Assembly: GCA_947561715.1 (NCBI GenBank)
Contig: OX387200.1
Span: forward strand, 13,146,501 to 13,210,500
DNA: 64,000 bases
Direction of reading: 5' to 3'
Source of the DNA: Ascidia mentula
Lineage: Eukaryota > Chordata > Ascidiacea > Phlebobranchia > Ascidiidae
In this document: positions 59,514 to 64,000 of the stretch, piece after piece
Layout: every line of letters starts with the position of its first letter
Position numbering within the stretch: the stretch's first letter is position 1
The notes under the pieces: model-generated
The model's input: the letters and a program-made list of their open reading frames with translations, nothing else
Database searches by the model: none
Told to the model about the DNA's origin: nothing
Position numbers and translations under genes: made by a program

Positions 59514-62500
59514 AATCGGCTGCACACATTTCAAGTTTGTCAATCAAGTTCACCTGGTCGCACATGGAGAATGTTGTTTGATATTTCTCTCCGCCATAGT
59601 GGGGCTGGGACTCATTCATCAGAGGTTGCAGTTTTTCTCTGGGTTCGGTTGCCAAACATACTTGGCAATTACTGTGTATCCAACAGTAAATTTTTGTTGT
59701 TTTGATGTTATGTTCGTTTGTTGAAAGTGAGTTTTGTACATTGAAGTTTTATGTTGAACGCTTAACATTTCAAACCTGAAGTTTCATCTCTGGAAAACTA
59801 AGGATATGTAGGGCATTGTATTTCCAAATATAAAATTAAAAAGTGACGTGTTCTCTAGCATTTTGCATCAAGCTATATTCATACTGTGTGGTGTGGTGGT
59901 GCACATCTCACTTCGAAAGTTTTACCTGCAAAGTGTCGTCGTGGTTGGGTTTGCGGCGATGAACTTGAAAGCTTATCACCCTTGCACTGTAGAAAAAACA
60001 CAGGCACGTGCGCAACACATTCCATGCAAATCATGGTTATGCCTGTGTAGACATTTTGTTTCCGCGACCCTTGGAGTTTATGGCCTTGATTTTTCGTATA
60101 GCCTTGAACATTAAGTCGCATGCCTAGCAACAGCAGCAAAGAGCTTTAATCCTGATAGAATTCGTTTTTGCTCATCTCCTGTGTGTGACACTGTCTCTTC
60201 TGTTGTTTCGTATATTTTACCGTGATTCGTGTTGCTGGTCCCAGACCCAAGCTTGGTGTCTTGACTTCGCATTATTCTGACCGACGATGATTTTGCTGAT
60301 TCTCAGCTCTCTCAAGTGGCAATTATTACTCTGTAGAAGATGCTCACGTATCATTAAAGCTTTTTATAGCATTGTACAAACCTTGGTGCGAGTGTGGTAC
60401 ACTTTGCTAAAACAATAAACGTGATCACACTCCAAGACCCCTTTCGTGTTTTAGAAACCATAAAACTCCATAAAATGTGTATCCTTTTTAAATTAGAACT
60501 TCTTAACGGCATCAAACGAGATGTTAAGTTTGACTAACAAAGTAATACCACATTGGTATTTATATTGTGAACATTTAATAAATGGATCGGAACCAACTAT
60601 CTGTTTCGGTGTCCACAGTGAGTATTCCATATGATTTCGTGACCAGTTTTACCTTTCCTTGTTTTTTGCCGGATCGGTGACGAAGTTTATTTTGTTTATC
60701 ACCATTACCAGGGGATGGGGCTATGACATTTTATCCTGCTTGGTTGAAGAGTCGTCACCAAAAAAGGCCCTTGACACTTTCACTGATGGTGTAATTGTGA
60801 CACAGGACAGATTATGCATTAGACTAGAAGACTCCGGATGACGCATTCTTCTTTATCTAATGCAAAGAAAAACAAACCAACTCAAACTCCCCTCCTACGT
60901 TACTTTCAGCTTCGCGGAAAATGTTTGACATGATTGTGCATTAATTTTTGTAAAAAAAAACCTTATTGTTTTTAATCCCATACCAGGAAATTTTTGTGTT
61001 TACTACAGGTTTAATAACTAACTCTAAAGGCCAATATGGGTATTAAATTGAAGAATTAAGGCCCTCAGTAATATTGCACCTTGCGACTGTTCAGCTTGTT
61101 TCCCAATGACCGTTGATGGGTGTTGTGACTAACATAGGGACCTAATATTCTTCAAAGTTAAAAAAAATTTTGCTCCTTGATGTACAGAGCAAGGACTTGT
61201 TTTGATTCTCCTGGAAGATCTAACGACCAACAGGCGGTTATAAACAGCCCTGGGGGATTGCTTACATGCACTTTTTCAGCGTTGGGACACAAAAATGCAA
61301 ACGCTGAGTGGGCAGTTAAACCCATTTTTCTCCAAAATCTAGTCCCATTTTACCATAATCATGACTAACCAGGGGGTGGCTAAACTATTTTTCCAGAGAT
61401 TAAATTTGATAAAAAATTCTTGATCTGGGATGGATCTTTCATAAAATCATGAATGAACGGCCACTTAAACGATTCATTTTTCCAAAAACACAGCCTGAAT
61501 TTGTGCTCCACTTTCACCAGCAAGTAACTACCTGATTGAAATAGCCCCAAACCCGACTAAAACTGCCCCAAACACCCCAAAAATTCGCCTTGACAACAGA
61601 CATGCATGTGCGCTCATTAAACCCTCTGCATCACTGGTTTTTCACTGTGACGTGGTCCATTGTGACAGATGTTACACGGTGGGCATTTCCCACCACCGAA
61701 ACTTATTTTCATATAAATACCAATATGCGTTCTAAACGCACGTAAAGTTAAATACACGAAGTATTTGTAAGAAATGTTGGTCAGACAACAATACGCAACA
61801 GATGTATTGTGGCAAAATACCTCACAAGCACTAATTTAAACGGACAAAAGTCGGCTGGAATAAAACTCTTCATTTCATTTCAAAGCGAGTATTTGAGTAT
61901 GATGATGGCAAGCGACACAATACAACGTAAAAATCGAATATGTTTGAATATATCTCAATTGAAACTCAAAAAATAGGCGCAAACCGCGAAGTACATGCTG
62001 TACATAAACTTACCTGATAAAAGAATGTACAGAAAGAAAAAAAAAGCGAAACTAAACATAACATGCAGAGGAGCATACGTCATCGCAGTTGGTTAACGTT
62101 TCAGGGATTACCGATGCCGAGTATATGCACAAAATAGTACGGAAGGTGGATAACAAATCAAAAAAACAAATCGCACCTGTTTATCCGTATGCTCACTGAA
62201 TAATTTCATATCTGCACCACCATATGGTAACGAACGGTTATTAATTGATGTAACATGGGTGCGTGGAGAGGATGTAAGTGATTCATTACAAAGCAGGAAT
62301 TAGCAATATACGGCTTATTGCCTAAGATTTGTGAAACATGACGACACAAAACATCACGTGTTGACATGGCAACAAAACAAGAGCTCGTCGAAGCTTGGTA
62401 AAAACGGGACGCGCTAAGTGCAGTTTAAACTAAAATTCATATACGCACACACGGGCGTGCAGTGTACGCAAAAGTACCAATGCATTTGAAGAGAATTGCA

Positions 62501-62535
62501 GAGAATAATTCAGTGACGATCTGGGGCAGTGCTTC
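59514..62535. other. Region between MARK and the convergent PKC gene
   Basis: It holds the MARK 3' UTR. No gene was recognised. AATAAA hexamers at 60414-60419 and at about 60576 are candidate polyadenylation signals. The 60560-61560 part has many short open frames but none with a known domain or paired splice sites. No transposon ends were found. Confidence 0.5.
60414..60419 (+). terminator. Candidate MARK polyadenylation signal AATAAA
   Basis: An AATAAA hexamer 900 bases after the MARK stop codon. Nearer variants of the hexamer exist, so the site used is uncertain. Confidence 0.3.
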
Positions 62536-62541
62536 TTTATT
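62536..62541 (-). terminator. Probable PKC polyadenylation signal AATAAA (minus strand)
   Basis: TTTATT on the plus strand is AATAAA on the minus strand, 60 bases beyond the PKC stop codon. It would give a very short 3' UTR. Confidence 0.55.
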
Positions 62542-62600
62542 CGTTGCCTTCTTTTTGCTGATGATTGTTGCGAATATGTATCCAAAGTCAACCGCCACCT

Positions 62601-63555
62601 TCACAAATCAGTGGATGGGATCGATGGAGTCGATTCTTTGGTTTTTTGGCTGACAGGGGAAGGCTCTTTCACCGTCGAGTACTTGTCGTTTACATAGGAA
62701 AAGCTTTTAAAATCTGATTGATCGATGGCGTTGAGTGCCTGTGTCGGTATCGGCGTAAAGCGAGGGGTCATTCGCGTGAAATCAGAATCGAAGTTAGTTG
62801 TGTCGTAAGGGTTTTTCTACAAAAAAAATACTCTGTTTGTACCTGAAAGTGTTGGGAATATTGTATCGGTTCGTTGACATTCTGTAGACACACTTAATTC
62901 TTTGCGGTATTTATTTAGGAAGTTTCAGGTCGCAGAATGTCAATTCCTCGCCATAAGTTAGAAGACTTGGTTGTGGTCACTTAAAAGTCTTAATATTTTC
63001 AAACGCAAACAAAGCATCTCGTACTCACCATGTTGGGTTTAAATGGGGGCGCAACTTTCTTCTCTTCCAGGTCTATCCAACTCACCGTGGCAAAGAAAGG
63101 ATGTTGTAGAATGGCCGGTTCACCCGCCGAACCACAGCCCAGCCGCCGAGCTGGATTTTTAGTCATGAACTAAATACAATAAGGTTTGTATCGATCAAAC
63201 AATGGAGCTTTCTATCAGTTTTATCTTTTGACAAATGAACAGGTGGCTAAGATAGAGAGCTACCGGGTGTGCGTACAATAACCGTCATAAAAAATTTAAA
63301 GCTCCCTCATCGATTAACAAAATCGCTTCATTCGCGCAGCAAACTAATCCGTTTTGAAAATCTCACCATTTCAAGAACGTTCACGGCGTTTTTGGTTAAC
63401 CAGACAGGGTATAAAACATCGTCGTTCATGATTGATTCGAATAAATCATCTTCGTTGTCAGCTTCAAACGGTGGTTGACCAGCCAACATTTCGTACATGA
63501 GAACACCAACTGCCCACCAGTCAACAGAAACACCATAATCCAGCTCTTGCAAAAT
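62601..63555 (-). CDS. Novel protein kinase C, epsilon/eta-like, last three coding exons (partial)
   Basis: Diacylglycerol-responsive, calcium-independent serine/threonine kinase; only the C-terminal lobe and tail are in the window. Minus-strand exons in order: 63555-63367, 63169-63029, 62816-62601, together 181 residues. The first exon reads [20 protein letters not shown], then [14 protein letters not shown] and DDVLYPVWL, matching PKC epsilon best. The second has [13 protein letters not shown] and HPFF. The third is the AGC-kinase tail: NFDSDFTR, a turn-motif Thr in RFTPIP, and a hydrophobic motif FKSFSYVN with phosphorylatable Ser. After this motif the protein continues for about 28 Ser/Thr/Pro-rich residues, longer than usual, ending in STDL. 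The start, the C1 and C2 domains and the catalytic loop lie beyond the right edge. It converges on MARK. Confidence 0.93.
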
Positions 63556-64000
63556 CTTCGCAAATGTTCAAAAACACATCATAACACTCAATTTGTAACA
63601 AATTTGAATCTTTTTTGGATATTCAATGTCATTACATTTATTAGACAGCATTAGGATTTTGATAATGGATTGAATTATGTTGTTTAGTAAATATTGAATA
63701 AAGACTCTCTTTGTGAGAAAAACAAACAACAGTTGGAAAAGAGATTAATGCAAATTTCATAACACACCACAATAGGAACACAACTCATGGTTTTACCCGT
63801 AATTGTTAGAGTAAAAAAACAAAAAAACAACAACTGCGTAATTCAAACTATTGATGGCATAAGTTCTTGCCGAAACATTTTTCAAACATGACAATGTTAA
63901 TAACAATATTCACACCACAATACTTCGTCATATAAATTAGCTAAGAGCTATTAATGTGGTCCCACTGCATAGGATATTTTCTTCACTGCATGTGATTCAT
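63556..64000 (-). other. Intron of the PKC gene running to the right edge
   Basis: This follows the acceptor at 63556-63557 (minus strand AG). No further PKC exon was found before the window ends; the sequence is AT-rich intron-like DNA. Confidence 0.6.

Noticed and set aside
62477-62653. 58-codon plus-strand frame from an ATG, with a hydrophobic segment
   Set aside because: It overlaps the PKC stop codon, 3' UTR and polyadenylation signal in antisense and has no similarity or gene context.

Overview
The window is AT-rich animal nuclear DNA with compact, intron-rich genes. Its best-diagnosed gene is an Otx homeobox gene with a K50 homeodomain and a single C-terminal WKFQVL tail motif. Gene density, intron sizes and the form of the Otx protein suggest an invertebrate chordate, most likely an ascidian tunicate of the Ciona type. 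This is an inference from gene content; no species-diagnostic sequence was identified.

Layout, left to right. 1-3345: no host gene; a decayed, internally deleted LINE on the minus strand (about 1281-3345) carries an inserted 450-bp hAT-type MITE with a perfect 8-bp target duplication. 4505-20669 (+): EHBP1 orthologue, 25 coding exons, 1256 aa, with NT-C2, CH and bMERB domains, an NPF motif and a C-terminal CaaX box. 20670-36321: 15.6 kb without a supportable gene, presumably the cis-regulatory territory of Otx. 36322-38594 (+): Otx, 4 coding exons, 414 aa. 40528-48557 (+): PPIP5K (VIP1-type diphosphoinositol pentakisphosphate kinase), 30 coding exons, 1212 aa, plus two candidate in-frame alternative exons and a probable GC-AG intron. 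51223-59513 (+): MARK/PAR-1 kinase, 22 coding exons including one candidate cassette, 780 or 835 aa. 62601-63555 (-): the last three coding exons of a novel-type PKC (epsilon/eta-like) that continues beyond the right edge and converges on MARK.

The genes do not form an operon or pathway. The notable relationship is EHBP1 directly upstream of Otx in the same orientation. As I recall, human EHBP1 and OTX1 are also adjacent and co-oriented at 2p15, which would make this an old microsyntenic pair of the genomic-regulatory-block type. The two oversized EHBP1 introns (4.7 and 2.9 kb) interrupt its last, Otx-proximal exons and are candidate hosts for Otx enhancers.

I found no undescribed defence, toxin or mobile system. 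The most useful new observations are: an 18-nt microexon and a 54-nt cassette exon in PPIP5K; a 165-nt cassette and a 39-nt SLRFSRR exon in MARK; a GC-AG intron; a PKC tail with a possible PDZ ligand; two MITEs with intact target duplications; and GATA/ETS clusters upstream of Otx. Exon boundaries were read by eye from splice consensus, phase and family similarity, and all exon lengths were checked to add up to open frames.
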